From NCBI RefSeq assembly GCF_002934445.1, contig NZ_PTJE01000003.1:372001-436000 (forward strand): a stretch of DNA of 64,000 nt. The letters run 5' to 3'. This DNA comes from Nonlabens xylanidelens. Its GTDB lineage: Bacteria > Bacteroidota > Bacteroidia > Flavobacteriales > Flavobacteriaceae. Below the pieces are notes generated by a model, which was not told the origin of the DNA, made no database searches, and saw nothing but the letters and a program-made list of their open reading frames with translations. The translations under genes and the position numbers were made by a program. This document shows, one piece after another, positions 52,618-61,820 of the stretch. Position 1 is the stretch's first letter. Every line of letters begins with the position of its first letter.

Positions 52618-55083
52618 ATGTTTACGAAACAACTCGTGGCAATGGCTTTATTTATAAGCTTTTGTTACACAAATGCGCAAGATTGTGATCTTGTGCTCAA
52701 AGGAAAAATAGTAGATTTTCACGATTCACAACCTTTAGAACTTGCACAAATTTATGTAGTCCAACTACAAAAAACCTATACATCTACAGGTGATGGATCT
52801 TACCTCATACCAGACTTATGTCCAGGTATTTATGAATTAAGCGTATCTCACTTTGATTGTGAGATTAAGAAAGTATCTATTGAAATAGTTGCAAACAAAA
52901 CTTTAAACATTGCTCTAGAACATCATGTAAATGATCTGGAACAAGTAAAAGTAATTGCAGACGTGCATGATAATCATGCTAGTACACAATCTAGCACCAG
53001 AATAAATAAGGAAACGATACAAACCTATAGTGGTGCTACCCTAGGCGATGCACTTTCTACTGTTGCAGGTGTCAGCTCTTTAAAAACTGGTAACAGCGTT
53101 GTAAAACCTATAGTTCATGGACTTTATGGTAGTCGTGTTGCTATTGTTAACGATGGCTTGCGACAGCAAGATCAAGAATGGGGCATCGAGCACGCACCTA
53201 ATATAGACGTGAATACCGCCAGTAGTATTCAAGTGATAAAAGGAGCTAGTGCCTTGCGATATGGTGGTGATGCCATAGGCGGTACTATTCTTATAGAGCC
53301 TAGCCGCATTATATCAAAAGATACTTTGAATGGTCATGTAATTTTACAAGGTCAGACTAATGGTCGCGGCGGTACTGCAACCACTACAGTTAATAATTAT
53401 AGACAGTCTGGATGGTACCAGCAAGCAACCCTAACTTATAAAAAACTTGGTGATTATGACGCGCCTAATTACGTACTTAGTAATACTGGTAGTGAGACAG
53501 CAGCAGCAAATCTAGCTTTAGGTTTTAAAAAATTTGAATACGGTGCTAGTTTAAAATACTCTTTTTACAACACAGAAATAGGAATATTAAGAGCCTCTCA
53601 TATAGGTAATGCAAGTGATCTAGTACGTAGCATTAACTCTGGAGAGCCTACAGTTATTAATGATTTCACCCATGATATAGATGTACCTAAACAAGAGGTT
53701 GCTCATCACGGTATTCAACTTAATGCTTATAAAAGGTTTACTGGTTTAGGTAAATTGAGTTTAGACTATTCGTTTCAATTTAACAATCGTAAGGAATTTG
53801 ATATAAGACGTGGTGATAACGCAGGTCGTGCATCTTTAGATATAGATCTACAGACTCAAAATGTAAGTCTTTATGGATTAATTGATCGATTTGAAAAGAC
53901 CACCTATGAGGTAGGCATAAATTACATGAATCAAGTAAATAGTCCTGATTCTTCTACAGGAGTAAGAAGATTAATCCCAGATTACAATGCAAATAAAGCA
54001 GGAGCATTTGCTAGCGTTACTCATTTACCTTCAGAAAATTGGATTCTAGATGCTGGATTACGTTACGATTATTATAAAATAGATGCCGATAAGTTTTACC
54101 TGCAAAGCCGTTGGGAAGACTTAGGCTACGATCAACAATTTCCTGAATTTGAAGTAAATGAACAAGGAAATCAAATCCTTACTAACCCTCAATTTGATTA
54201 TAACCTATTTGCATTTACAGCAGGTGCAAAGTATTTATTTGATGATCATTATGATCTTGCTATTAATTTGAGTACCGCAAACCGTGCTCCTAACCCTAGT
54301 GAATTATTCAGCGATGGATTGCATCATGCCCTTGCAACCATAGAATTAGGTAGACTGGATTTAAAGAAAGAACAATCCTTTAAAATCAATACCACTCTTC
54401 ACGGTAATGTAGGTAAACTAGACTTTGAAATTAATCCATACATCAACCTAATAAATGACTATGTACAACTCGTACCTACAGGGCTAGAAACTACCACACG
54501 TGGCGCATTCCCTGTGTATCAATATGAACAGATAGACGCAAGACTTTATGGTATAGATGCTAGTGCGACCTATGATTTCTGGATTAAAAAAAGGTCTACA
54601 GAAATGAATACAACTTCTAACGAACTTGTTTATAATGCGGTAAAATTAATTAGTTTCAATACTAACTTCTCTTACATACATGGTACAGACTCTAATAGCG
54701 ATGTGCCACTTATAGACATGCCGCCTGCACAATGGCAAAATCAATTGACATGGCACGATGCGTTAGTAAAAAACCTAGATTTTAAGCTTTCTAACCAGTT
54801 GGTGTTTCAACAAAATCGTTTTCCTGATAACAATTACGAAGTGAGTATTCCTAATGATCAAGGGGAATTAATCACCTCTACCGTAGATATTTCTAGCACA
54901 CCAGATTCTTATAATTTATGGAATGCTGGTTTAAGTTACGCTTTCGCGAAAGCGAATACCAAAATAAATCTAACCGTAAACAACCTATTCAATACAAAAT
55001 ACAGAAATTATTTAAACCGACAGCGTTTTTATGCAGACGATGTGGGTAGAGATATTCAATTACAAATCCTTTATAACTTTTAA
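52618..55083 (+). CDS. TonB-dependent outer-membrane receptor, probable metal transporter
   Basis: The 821-residue protein has a signal peptide (MFTKQLVAMALFISFCYTNA), then a CarboxypepD_reg-like domain (LVLKGKIVDFHDSQPLELAQ; about 25-110). The plug follows (TLGDALSTVAGVSSLKTGNS, then GLYGSRVAIVNDGLRQQDQE with EHAPNIDVNTA, and VIKGASALRYGGDAIGGTI). The barrel then runs to a terminal Phe (DIQLQILYNF). The plug wording is that of flavobacterial receptors resembling ZnuD, so zinc or another metal is likely. The flanking genes agree with that. A palindrome copy encodes AFAKA near the C-terminus. Confidence 0.92.
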   Translation: MFTKQLVAMALFISFCYTNAQDCDLVLKGKIVDFHDSQPLELAQIYVVQLQKTYTSTGDGSYLIPDLCPGIYELSVSHFDCEIKKVSIEIVANKTLNIALEHHVNDLEQVKVIADVHDNHASTQSSTRINKETIQTYSGATLGDALSTVAGVSSLKTGNSVVKPIVHGLYGSRVAIVNDGLRQQDQEWGIEHAPNIDVNTASSIQVIKGASALRYGGDAIGGTILIEPSRIISKDTLNGHVILQGQTNGRGGTATTTVNNYRQSGWYQQATLTYKKLGDYDAPNYVLSNTGSETAAANLALGFKKFEYGASLKYSFYNTEIGILRASHIGNASDLVRSINSGEPTVINDFTHDIDVPKQEVAHHGIQLNAYKRFTGLGKLSLDYSFQFNNRKEFDIRRGDNAGRASLDIDLQTQNVSLYGLIDRFEKTTYEVGINYMNQVNSPDSSTGVRRLIPDYNANKAGAFASVTHLPSENWILDAGLRYDYYKIDADKFYLQSRWEDLGYDQQFPEFEVNEQGNQILTNPQFDYNLFAFTAGAKYLFDDHYDLAINLSTANRAPNPSELFSDGLHHALATIELGRLDLKKEQSFKINTTLHGNVGKLDFEINPYINLINDYVQLVPTGLETTTRGAFPVYQYEQIDARLYGIDASATYDFWIKKRSTEMNTTSNELVYNAVKLISFNTNFSYIHGTDSNSDVPLIDMPPAQWQNQLTWHDALVKNLDFKLSNQLVFQQNRFPDNNYEVSIPNDQGELITSTVDISSTPDSYNLWNAGLSYAFAKANTKINLTVNNLFNTKYRNYLNRQRFYADDVGRDIQLQILYNF
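54939..54954. repeat. Palindrome copy 12, full 16 bases
   Basis: CGCTTTCGCGAAAGCG near the 3' end of the TonB receptor gene; encodes AFAKA. Confidence 0.95.
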
Positions 55084-55093
55084 ATTAAAAACA

Positions 55094-55654
55094 ATGAAAA
55101 CAATGAAAAATTCAATCCAAATTCTAGCCGCAGTAGCGTTACTTTCTATCGCATCATGTTCTGACGATGATGATGTAACAATTATCAATGAAGAAGAGCT
55201 TATCACAACTGTAGAACTAGAACTTACTAACCAAGCAGATGCTACTAACGTTGCTTTATTTAAATCAGTAGATAGTGATGGTGATGGACCTAACGCTCCT
55301 GTAATTACTATTACTGGTGCTGTAAATGCAAATGCTACTTATGATGGTACGGTGCGTTTTCTTAATGAATCTATAGCGCCTTCAGAAAATATTACTGAAG
55401 AGGTTATTGAAGAAGCAGATGAGCACGAGGTTTTTTATATCTCTACTCTTAGCGATGTTAGTATTGCAAAAATAGATGTAGATTCTAACGGTAACCCATT
55501 AGGTGTACAGACTACATTCCAAACTGGAGCTATAGGTACTGGTGTACTTAATGTAGTATTACGTCACGAGCCTACAAAACCTAATGACAACACTTTATCT
55601 GGTGCAGGTGGTGAGTCAGACGTTGAGGTTGCTTTTACTTTTGAAGTAGAGTAA
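55094..55654 (+). CDS. Lipoprotein partner of the TonB receptor
   Basis: The 186-residue product begins MKTMKNSIQILAAVALLSIA, with the lipobox Cys 24 followed by SDDDD (second ATG at 55103 also possible). It has DSDGDGPNAPVITITGAVNA and an acidic, His-containing segment EEVIEEADEHEVFYI. Short lipoproteins with this pattern regularly follow metal-type TonB receptors in flavobacteria. They are often labelled type 1 periplasmic-binding-fold proteins, although the fold is not evident to me. The ATG is 10 bases after the receptor stop, so they are co-transcribed. It may bind metal at the surface; this is inferred. Confidence 0.82.
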   Translation: MKTMKNSIQILAAVALLSIASCSDDDDVTIINEEELITTVELELTNQADATNVALFKSVDSDGDGPNAPVITITGAVNANATYDGTVRFLNESIAPSENITEEVIEEADEHEVFYISTLSDVSIAKIDVDSNGNPLGVQTTFQTGAIGTGVLNVVLRHEPTKPNDNTLSGAGGESDVEVAFTFEVE

Positions 55655-55724
55655 TTTTAACTAGATACTAGATAGATAACAGCCATATTTATCTAGTTTA
55701 AAATAGTGAATAGATTTATTGCAT

Positions 55725-55755
55725 AAAAAAACCGCTCTTTACAGAGCGGTTTTTA
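55725..55755. terminator. Bidirectional rho-independent terminator
   Basis: AAAAACCGCTCT / AGAGCGGTTTTT with a 4-base loop has A on one side and T on the other. It serves both the plus-strand TonB unit and the minus-strand small lipoprotein gene. Confidence 0.9.
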
Positions 55756-55774
55756 AATTTATAGCGGTAGAAAA

Positions 55775-55906
55775 TTAATCTACTGCATCTTCTATATCAT
55801 CAGCGACATCTTCTACCTTGTCCCCTAGTGTTTTTTCTTCTCTACAGCTTACCGTTCCTAAAGTGAACATTGCTGCTATTGCGATAACTACAAATTTCTT
55901 GATCAT
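55775..55906 (-). CDS. Small lipoprotein, 43 residues
   Basis: The product begins MIKKFVVIAIAAMFTLGTVS, then C21 followed by REEKTLGDKVEDVADDIED. This is a lipoprotein signal with a short acidic helix. It starts 36 bases after the next gene's stop and is followed by a terminator. The acidic tail resembles small entericidin- or YtxH-type envelope proteins only loosely. Too short to assign. Confidence 0.75.
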   Translation of the reverse strand: MIKKFVVIAIAAMFTLGTVSCREEKTLGDKVEDVADDIEDAVD

Positions 55907-55942
55907 AATAATTTAGTTTAGTTAGGTTAATTTAAGTTGTTA

Positions 55943-56122
<180 letters not shown>

Positions 56123-56136
56123 TTATTGGTTCGATA

Positions 56137-56144
56137 CAAATGTA
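56137..56144 (-). promoter_or_regulatory. TAnnTTTG box upstream of the small membrane protein
   Basis: TACATTTG on the minus strand ends 27 bases before the ATG at 56110. Confidence 0.45.
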
Positions 56145-56281
56145 GGAATAGTCTGAGCTTACCTTTGTTAACAAAATAGCAATTCACCATAGTTTAACAG
56201 ATTATCGTAAGTTATTCATAAAATAACGACACTTATACACCTATAAACATCGTTTTTATATAAAAAGCATAATAATACACC

Positions 56282-57823
56282 TTAATACCTCTCTGGATGA
56301 GCAATCACATCTTTAGCACGTGACTGGTGTTTCTCCAACAACTCTGGATCCATTTTTTTAAGTAAAGCCATCATCATATTCATACGTTGATTGCCTTTAA
56401 AATGTTCTTTTTTCTCTTCAAGAAAATTCCAATAAAGAGAATTAAAAGGACAAGCATCTTCTTCGCCCTTCTTTTTAGAAACCTTATAAGCACAACCTTT
56501 ACAATAGTTACTCATTTTATTGATATAACTACCGCTACTTACATAAGGTTTAGTGGCAACCAGTCCACCGTCTGCCCATTGTGACATACCTCTCGTGTTA
56601 GTAATCTCTACCCATTCTATGGCGTCAATGTAGATTCCTAGATACCACTCATCCACATAACTAGGATCAGTCATGGTGAGCAAGGCATAATTACCAGTTA
56701 CCATTAATCGCTGTATGTGGTGGGCATAGGCATTATCTAATGAATTATTAATAGAGTGTTTTAAACAATTCATTTTAGTCTCTCCTGTCCAATAAAATTC
56801 TGGGAGTTTATTTCTATTCTCTAATTTATTCTTAGTTTGATATCCAGGCATGTAACTCCAGTACATACCGCGCATGTATTCTCGCCAGCCTAGAATTTGC
56901 CTGATAAAACCTTCTACTTGTGAGATGTCTATTTGTGGTGTTCCGCTTTCGCGAAAGCGAGATAAAACAGTCTTAATTACCTCTAGCGGAGAAAGTAATT
57001 TACAATTCATCGCAAAGCTCAACCTAGAATGGAATAAGTAATCTTGATCGGTATGCATCGCATCTTGAAAATCTCCAAAATGAACTAATAAATACTCACA
57101 AAAATAATTTAAAACGTCCAGCCCATCTTGTCTAGTTGTAGGCCAATTGAAATTATTAGCATCGATGCGACCTATAGTTTTAACACCTTCTCTTTTCAGT
57201 AAATCTGTTATTTCAGTTACTTCTTTTCTAAAGCCTCTTTCATGTGGTATGGCAGTTTTCTCGTCCCATTTTTTACGATTGCTCTGGTCATAATTCCATT
57301 TACCACCTTCTGGTTCTTTATCGCCTTCTATCATGATGTCGTATTTCTTGCGCATATCGCGATAGAAATACTCCATAGTCCAGCGCTTTTTCCCTTCAAA
57401 GAATTTTTCTACATCTTTTCTTTTAGTTAAAAAATGCTCGCTGTCATAACCCTGCCATTCTATTTCTAAGGATTTACAAAAATCACGTAATTGCTGGTCC
57501 AGTCGCCACTCATCTGGTGCGAGGTATTCAAATTTTTCAATCTTATGTTCTTTAATAAGCTTATTTAGATTTTCTATTAAATCCTGAGTATTGTCTTTAT
57601 GATCTAATTGATAATAAACACTTTGCCAACCACGATCATTAATCCACTCATTAAAATCACGCATCGCCATAAAAAAGGCAACCACTTTCTGAATATGGTG
57701 CGTTACATAATCTGTTTCCTGACGCATCTCTGCCATGAAATAAATCACGTGTTCTTGATCTTCTTGAAACCAAGAGTGCTGGTGATTCAATTGATCTCCT
57801 AATATTAATCGTAGTGTTTTCAT
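56282..57823 (-). CDS. Fe-S bacterial cryptochrome/photolyase ((6-4) photolyase type)
   Basis: The 513-residue protein starts LRLILGDQLNHQHSWF, the mark of the prokaryotic (6-4) photolyase group (PhrB/CryB, FeS-BCP). Cys 353 (MNCLKHS), Cys 441 and 444 (NYCKGCAY) and Cys 458 (ACPFN) match the positions of the [4Fe-4S] ligands in that group. HHIQRLMVTGNYALL and DEWYLGIYIDAIEWVE are typical FAD-domain segments. It uses light to repair (6-4) photoproducts. The next genes in the same direction are a DASH cryptochrome and DUF2256. A palindrome copy encodes FRES about residue 290. Confidence 0.94.
   Translation of the reverse strand: MKTLRLILGDQLNHQHSWFQEDQEHVIYFMAEMRQETDYVTHHIQKVVAFFMAMRDFNEWINDRGWQSVYYQLDHKDNTQDLIENLNKLIKEHKIEKFEYLAPDEWRLDQQLRDFCKSLEIEWQGYDSEHFLTKRKDVEKFFEGKKRWTMEYFYRDMRKKYDIMIEGDKEPEGGKWNYDQSNRKKWDEKTAIPHERGFRKEVTEITDLLKREGVKTIGRIDANNFNWPTTRQDGLDVLNYFCEYLLVHFGDFQDAMHTDQDYLFHSRLSFAMNCKLLSPLEVIKTVLSRFRESGTPQIDISQVEGFIRQILGWREYMRGMYWSYMPGYQTKNKLENRNKLPEFYWTGETKMNCLKHSINNSLDNAYAHHIQRLMVTGNYALLTMTDPSYVDEWYLGIYIDAIEWVEITNTRGMSQWADGGLVATKPYVSSGSYINKMSNYCKGCAYKVSKKKGEEDACPFNSLYWNFLEEKKEHFKGNQRMNMMMALLKKMDPELLEKHQSRAKDVIAHPERY
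56944..56959. repeat. Palindrome copy 13, full 16 bases
   Basis: CGCTTTCGCGAAAGCG in the Fe-S photolyase gene; encodes RFRES. Confidence 0.95.
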
Positions 57824-58001
57824 GGTAGTTTATCTATTAAGTTTATTGTCAAGCCATCACAAAATGGAACTACATTAGTATATACCAAGTTTTTAAACTT
57901 AAATCAAAACCTGAATTAAAAAAATAGTCAAATTAAAAGTCTATTAACTAATCTGTTTTTAAAGTCAAAAATTTATGAGATTCCCTTGCTAATTTTCAAT
58001 T

Positions 58002-59330
58002 TTAAAATAACCCTTCTTGCAACCACAGTCGTTGAAATTTTCCATCACTATCATAACGGCTGGCTTGCAACTGGATATTAAATGTTCTATTTCTAGGGTC
58101 ATTTCCTACACCGCTATTATACATCCAGTTGCCATAATTAGAATGCACGTCATAATCGATGAGAATGTGCTCAAAGTAGGCTGCTCCTATTCTCCAATCT
58201 TGTTCTCTGTGCATGGACCAGTAGCTGGCAACATTTTGCCTACCGCGATTACTCATCCATCCTGTTGTGGACAGCTCTTTCATATTTGCATTTACAAAAG
58301 CCTCATGTGTAGTACCATTGATCCATTTATCCAGCTCTCGTAAACTAGATTTCCATTCATATTCCTTCTGTAAAATACCACCTAACATGAAAATCTGACT
58401 TTCATGTTTAAGGGATACAAACTTGAAAAAATCTCTCCATATCAATTCAAAGATTAACCAGTAGGTATCTTGATTCTTTTTGATCTCTTTTTCAAATCGT
58501 TGTACGTCGTGATAAATCTGTCGTGCAGATATACAACCTATCGCTAGCCACGCACTGAATTTGCTGCTGTAATCTATACCTAGAAGTCCATTTCTAGTCT
58601 TTTTATAGTATTGAAGTTTTTTAGTTTGCCAGAAATAATGGTCGAGTCGTTCCCAGGCAGCAGTCTCGCCACCTTGCCATGGAAAAGCACTGCGAGTGTC
58701 TTTTTTAAAATCTTCTAGTCCTAAGTCTTTTAAAGTAGGTATTTGAGTTTCTTCAATTTGTGGTTTTACTTGAGTATAACCGTCTATACCGACTAATTCT
58801 CTAACCGTAGATTGCTTCTCACACTTCTTGCGGAATTCAGTAAAAACACGCGGTATTTGATTCCAACTCTCAAAAGGTACATCTTCTGGATGAAATAAAA
58901 ATTGATCGTAAACACGATGTCCTTTTACCTGATTTTTAAGTCCTGCTTTTTCTATGGCTTTACCTAGGTCTTCTTCTTGTTGCAATTCATCTCGAGTCCA
59001 TTCCTTTTGTAAATAGATGTTTTTAATATCGAGTTTATCGATTAAATCTGGAATAACCTGAGCAGGCGAAGCATGAAAAACTAATAATGGAATATTGTAT
59101 TTATCTAAATTGACTCTTAAATCTTCTACGGCTTCTCTTATAAATTGCGCTCTATACTTACCTGTCTTACCAAATGGCAATTCTATATCTAGATCATATT
59201 TACTGTTCTCGTAAAAATTAGGATCAAAGAAATAAACGCCTATTACGGCACCATCATTCTCACAAGCAGCTTTTAAACTTTGATTATCTTGTACTCTTAA
59301 GTCGTTTCTAAACCAAACTAAATTATTCAT
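58002..59330 (-). CDS. Cryptochrome DASH/photolyase family protein
   Basis: The 442-residue protein (ATG 59330) begins MNNLVWFRNDLRVQDNQSL with an N-terminal antenna-binding domain to about residue 130. The FAD domain follows: YSSKFSAWLAIGCISARQIY, FELIWRDFFKF, and NRGRQNVASYW, then DYDVHSNYGNWMYNSGVGND. DASH members bind FAD and usually a folate antenna. They repair mainly single-stranded pyrimidine dimers or act as light sensors. The Cys ligands of the Fe-S group are absent, so it is distinct from its neighbour. 178 bases separate the two genes, and no promoter is evident between them. Confidence 0.94.
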   Translation of the reverse strand: MNNLVWFRNDLRVQDNQSLKAACENDGAVIGVYFFDPNFYENSKYDLDIELPFGKTGKYRAQFIREAVEDLRVNLDKYNIPLLVFHASPAQVIPDLIDKLDIKNIYLQKEWTRDELQQEEDLGKAIEKAGLKNQVKGHRVYDQFLFHPEDVPFESWNQIPRVFTEFRKKCEKQSTVRELVGIDGYTQVKPQIEETQIPTLKDLGLEDFKKDTRSAFPWQGGETAAWERLDHYFWQTKKLQYYKKTRNGLLGIDYSSKFSAWLAIGCISARQIYHDVQRFEKEIKKNQDTYWLIFELIWRDFFKFVSLKHESQIFMLGGILQKEYEWKSSLRELDKWINGTTHEAFVNANMKELSTTGWMSNRGRQNVASYWSMHREQDWRIGAAYFEHILIDYDVHSNYGNWMYNSGVGNDPRNRTFNIQLQASRYDSDGKFQRLWLQEGLF

Positions 59331-59475
59331 ACGGTATAAATTAAAATCTAAACTTAAATTTAAACTCAAAAGAAATATTTTGAATTCAAATCTTTCTTAT
59401 CTGTCAAGCCTTCGCAGGGCGGCTTAGTTAAATTCTATCTCAATGTATTTTTTACATCATCGACATATTAACAAA

Positions 59476-59607
59476 TCACTTATTAGAGCTACATTTTTTA
59501 CTGCAATATTTTACTGTCTCCCAATTCTTCTCCCATTTTTTGCGCCATGTAAAATCACGATTACAGACAGGACAGGTTTTAGTAGGTAAATTGTGTTGAT
59601 TGCGCAT
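59476..59607 (-). CDS. DUF2256 domain-containing protein
   Basis: The 43-residue protein begins MRNQHNLPTKTCPVCNRDFT and continues WRKKWEKNWETVKYCSKKC. It has two CxxC-like pairs forming a treble-clef zinc site, the DUF2256 pattern. This family is commonly found next to cryptochrome/photolyase genes, as here; its function is unknown. It begins 3 bases after the flavin reductase stop. 145 bases separate it from the DASH gene. Confidence 0.9.
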   Translation of the reverse strand: MRNQHNLPTKTCPVCNRDFTWRKKWEKNWETVKYCSKKCSSNK

Positions 59608-59610
59608 GGA

Positions 59611-60246
59611 CTATAATTCCGTTAATTTTTTACCTACCTGAGCGTATGAAAGTCTCTTATCTACTTGTGCTGTGGCATAACCATCTAATCCATTAATAGT
59701 AACTGTACCAGCTTTTCCTAGATCTAACCATCCATCTTGTGACTGGATCTCTTCTTTAAAAAAGATATCTGTGATTTTACAAATTACTAGAATGCAATTA
59801 TTCTCTTCTAGAGGGTATTCATTCACATACTCGGCAGCAATTTGAACTGGAGATTCTTTTACAAATGGAGCGTTAAAACCATCTCTTTCTGACAGCTCTA
59901 TGTTTAATTCTTCAAATTCTGAAATACTTGCATCATACTTAGCACTAGATTGATGTGCACGTTCTACAAGAGTTCTACTCACATGATTAAGCGTGATTTC
60001 ACCAGTCTCTTTAAGATTATAATAGGTATGTCCCACACCATGACCTAGCGGTCTTTGGACAAAACTAAATAAGGCTGGATCGCTACCTAGATGTGTTACA
60101 CTGCTAAAAATAGCCACATTATTCACACCATCTTTTGATCGCGTCGCAAGCAAGTTGGCGCTTTTAAAACCAGTAATACTATTTACAAGATTACCTCTAT
60201 AAATGCGCTCGTAACTTTTAAGTTCTTGTTGGTCTATGTGTTTCAT
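59611..60246 (-). CDS. Flavin reductase family (FMN-binding split-barrel) protein
   Basis: The 211-residue protein has the flavin-reductase-like split barrel: GFKSANLLATRSKDGVNNVA, FSSVTHLGSDPALFSFVQRP, and GEITLNHVSRTLVERAHQ. Members bind FMN or FAD and use NAD(P)H to reduce it, or act as flavoprotein-like enzymes on other substrates. Placed directly upstream of DUF2256 and the cryptochrome genes, it may supply reduced flavin to the photolyases or share their regulation. This is inferred. A TACCTTTG box lies upstream. Confidence 0.9.
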   Translation of the reverse strand: MKHIDQQELKSYERIYRGNLVNSITGFKSANLLATRSKDGVNNVAIFSSVTHLGSDPALFSFVQRPLGHGVGHTYYNLKETGEITLNHVSRTLVERAHQSSAKYDASISEFEELNIELSERDGFNAPFVKESPVQIAAEYVNEYPLEENNCILVICKITDIFFKEEIQSQDGWLDLGKAGTVTINGLDGYATAQVDKRLSYAQVGKKLTEL

Positions 60247-60264
60247 TTGTTTAACTTATCAGCT

Positions 60265-60272
60265 CAAAGGTA
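60265..60272 (-). promoter_or_regulatory. TAnnTTTG box upstream of the flavin reductase
   Basis: TACCTTTG on the minus strand ends 19 bases before the ATG at 60246. It would drive the flavin reductase-DUF2256 unit. Confidence 0.45.
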
Positions 60273-60330
60273 AAACAAAACAACCTCGGTAGCTGTTTTT
60301 TAACTGTTTAAACTTTCCTAAATTGCTATC

Positions 60331-61131
60331 ATGGATTTACAGAAAGCATTTGAGACCAATAAAGAAACCTGGAATAAAAAGACAGAGATTCATTATGAGA
60401 GTGATTTTTATGATAAGTACGCTTTCGCGAAAGCGAGAAACTCATTAAACTCTTATGAATTAAACGCTCTAGGAGATGTAACCGGCAAGAGTTTACTGCA
60501 TCTGCAATGTCATTTTGGCCAGGACTCTTTAAGCTGGGTCAACAAAGGTGCACAAGTAACCGCTGTGGACCTATCTGACAAGGCAGTCGATAGGGCTAAA
60601 AAACTGAGCGCCGAACTAGAACTGCCAGCTAAATTTGTGTGTTGTAATGTATTAGAAACCTCGCAATATGTAAAAGAGCAATTTGACATAGTATTTGCTA
60701 GTTATGGAACTATAGGCTGGTTGCCCGATTTAAAACCATGGGCACAAATGATTGCAGAACGTTTAAAACCTGGAGGCGTTTTTTACTTAGTGGAATTTCA
60801 TCCTATATTATGGATGGTAGACTATACAGAAGAAGAGCCTTCTTTAAAATATCATTATGCACAAAATGAAGCTATCTACGAAGAATATCCAGGCACATAT
60901 GCCGACCAAAAATCTGAGATGATCTCTAAAGAATACGGCTGGAATCATTCTTTAAGTGAAGTTATTCAATCCTTGATAAATGCAGGATTAACACTAGAAC
61001 TGTTTGCCGAGCATGATGGCAGTCCATACAACGTATTCCCTGATATGGAATTAAGAGAAGACGGACTTTATTACATTAAAGATGGTTTGAGCCCAACTTT
61101 ATTTGAAGTAAAAGTTAGGAAAGGTGAATGA
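60331..61131 (+). CDS. Class I SAM-dependent methyltransferase
   Basis: The 266-residue protein has the class I pattern: SLLHLQCHFGQDSLSWVNKG is motif I (with the GxDxxxW-like loop), AVDLSDKAVDRAK binds the ribose, VFASYGTIGWLPDL and LKPGGVFYLVEFHP are motifs III-IV. It resembles the large group of small-molecule methyltransferases in flavobacteria, whose substrates are unknown. The palindrome near the start encodes YAFAKARN. It is divergent from the flavin reductase gene. Confidence 0.9.
   Translation: MDLQKAFETNKETWNKKTEIHYESDFYDKYAFAKARNSLNSYELNALGDVTGKSLLHLQCHFGQDSLSWVNKGAQVTAVDLSDKAVDRAKKLSAELELPAKFVCCNVLETSQYVKEQFDIVFASYGTIGWLPDLKPWAQMIAERLKPGGVFYLVEFHPILWMVDYTEEEPSLKYHYAQNEAIYEEYPGTYADQKSEMISKEYGWNHSLSEVIQSLINAGLTLELFAEHDGSPYNVFPDMELREDGLYYIKDGLSPTLFEVKVRKGE
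60420..60435. repeat. Palindrome copy 14, full 16 bases
   Basis: CGCTTTCGCGAAAGCG near the 5' end of the methyltransferase gene; encodes AFAKA. Confidence 0.95.
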
Positions 61132-61154
61132 TAATTAATCATTAAAACTAAGCA

Positions 61155-61751
61155 ATGAAAAATAGAAACTTGATCGCTATTTTTAGTTTATTTCTTACTC
61201 TGTTCACGTCGCTGCAATCTTTTTCACAAACAGAAGAAGATTATAGATCACTTATTTCGATAACGATAGATAGATTTGAAAAAGAAAATTTGCGAATTTA
61301 TAAGAAATTTGAAAACAATTCTTTACTTGAAAAATTAGATGTTTCTTTTTCTAAAAAATTTGATGAAGTAAAGGTTCGTTTAGAGAAGAATAAGAATGAT
61401 TCTTTAACTGAAAATGTTTATCTATTTGATATCGTGTTGAGTGACACATTACTAGTTAATGTAGGTGGTATTAAAGTTAATTATAATTCTACAGCAGAAA
61501 AACTCGAAAAAACCAATGGTGAAAAAATTAAACGTTATGTAAAATCTGATTTTATAAAACGTAAAACAAATGAAAATCATGCATCTCTTTCTTTCCCCTT
61601 GCTTTCCTCGACTGGAACTAAAGCTATAATTTATGTACTAGTCAAAAACACGGTTTCAACTACTCAACTCCACCTCTTAGAATTTGAAAAAACCGACAAC
61701 AAATGGATATTCTTAAAATCTGATATCATTTCATGGACTAGAGGATGTTAA
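61155..61751 (+). CDS. Secreted protein, unknown
   Basis: The 198-residue protein begins MKNRNLIAIFSLFLTLFTSL with a signal peptide ending QSFSQ. The body is charged, with several Lys/Glu stretches and no recognised domain. It is clearly coding: the start is 23 bases after the methyltransferase stop, the codon use is like that of its neighbours, and a perfect terminator follows 11 bases after its stop. Periplasmic or surface location is inferred. Confidence 0.75.
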   Translation: MKNRNLIAIFSLFLTLFTSLQSFSQTEEDYRSLISITIDRFEKENLRIYKKFENNSLLEKLDVSFSKKFDEVKVRLEKNKNDSLTENVYLFDIVLSDTLLVNVGGIKVNYNSTAEKLEKTNGEKIKRYVKSDFIKRKTNENHASLSFPLLSSTGTKAIIYVLVKNTVSTTQLHLLEFEKTDNKWIFLKSDIISWTRGC

Positions 61752-61762
61752 ATTAAATAATC

Positions 61763-61806
61763 AAAAAAAATCCCTTTTCAATTAAAATTGAAAAGGGATT
61801 TTTTTT
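61763..61806. terminator. Strong bidirectional rho-independent terminator
   Basis: A 21-base perfect stem (AAAAAAAATCCCTTTTCAATT and its complement) with a 2-base loop lies between convergent genes and has T-tracts in both directions. Confidence 0.93.
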
Positions 61807-61820
61807 AACCTAGAATAGTT

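Noticed and set aside
59398-59430. Hairpin with AAGCC/GGCTT between the DASH gene and DUF2256
   Set aside because: The stem is short and no T-tract follows on either strand; not convincing as a terminator.
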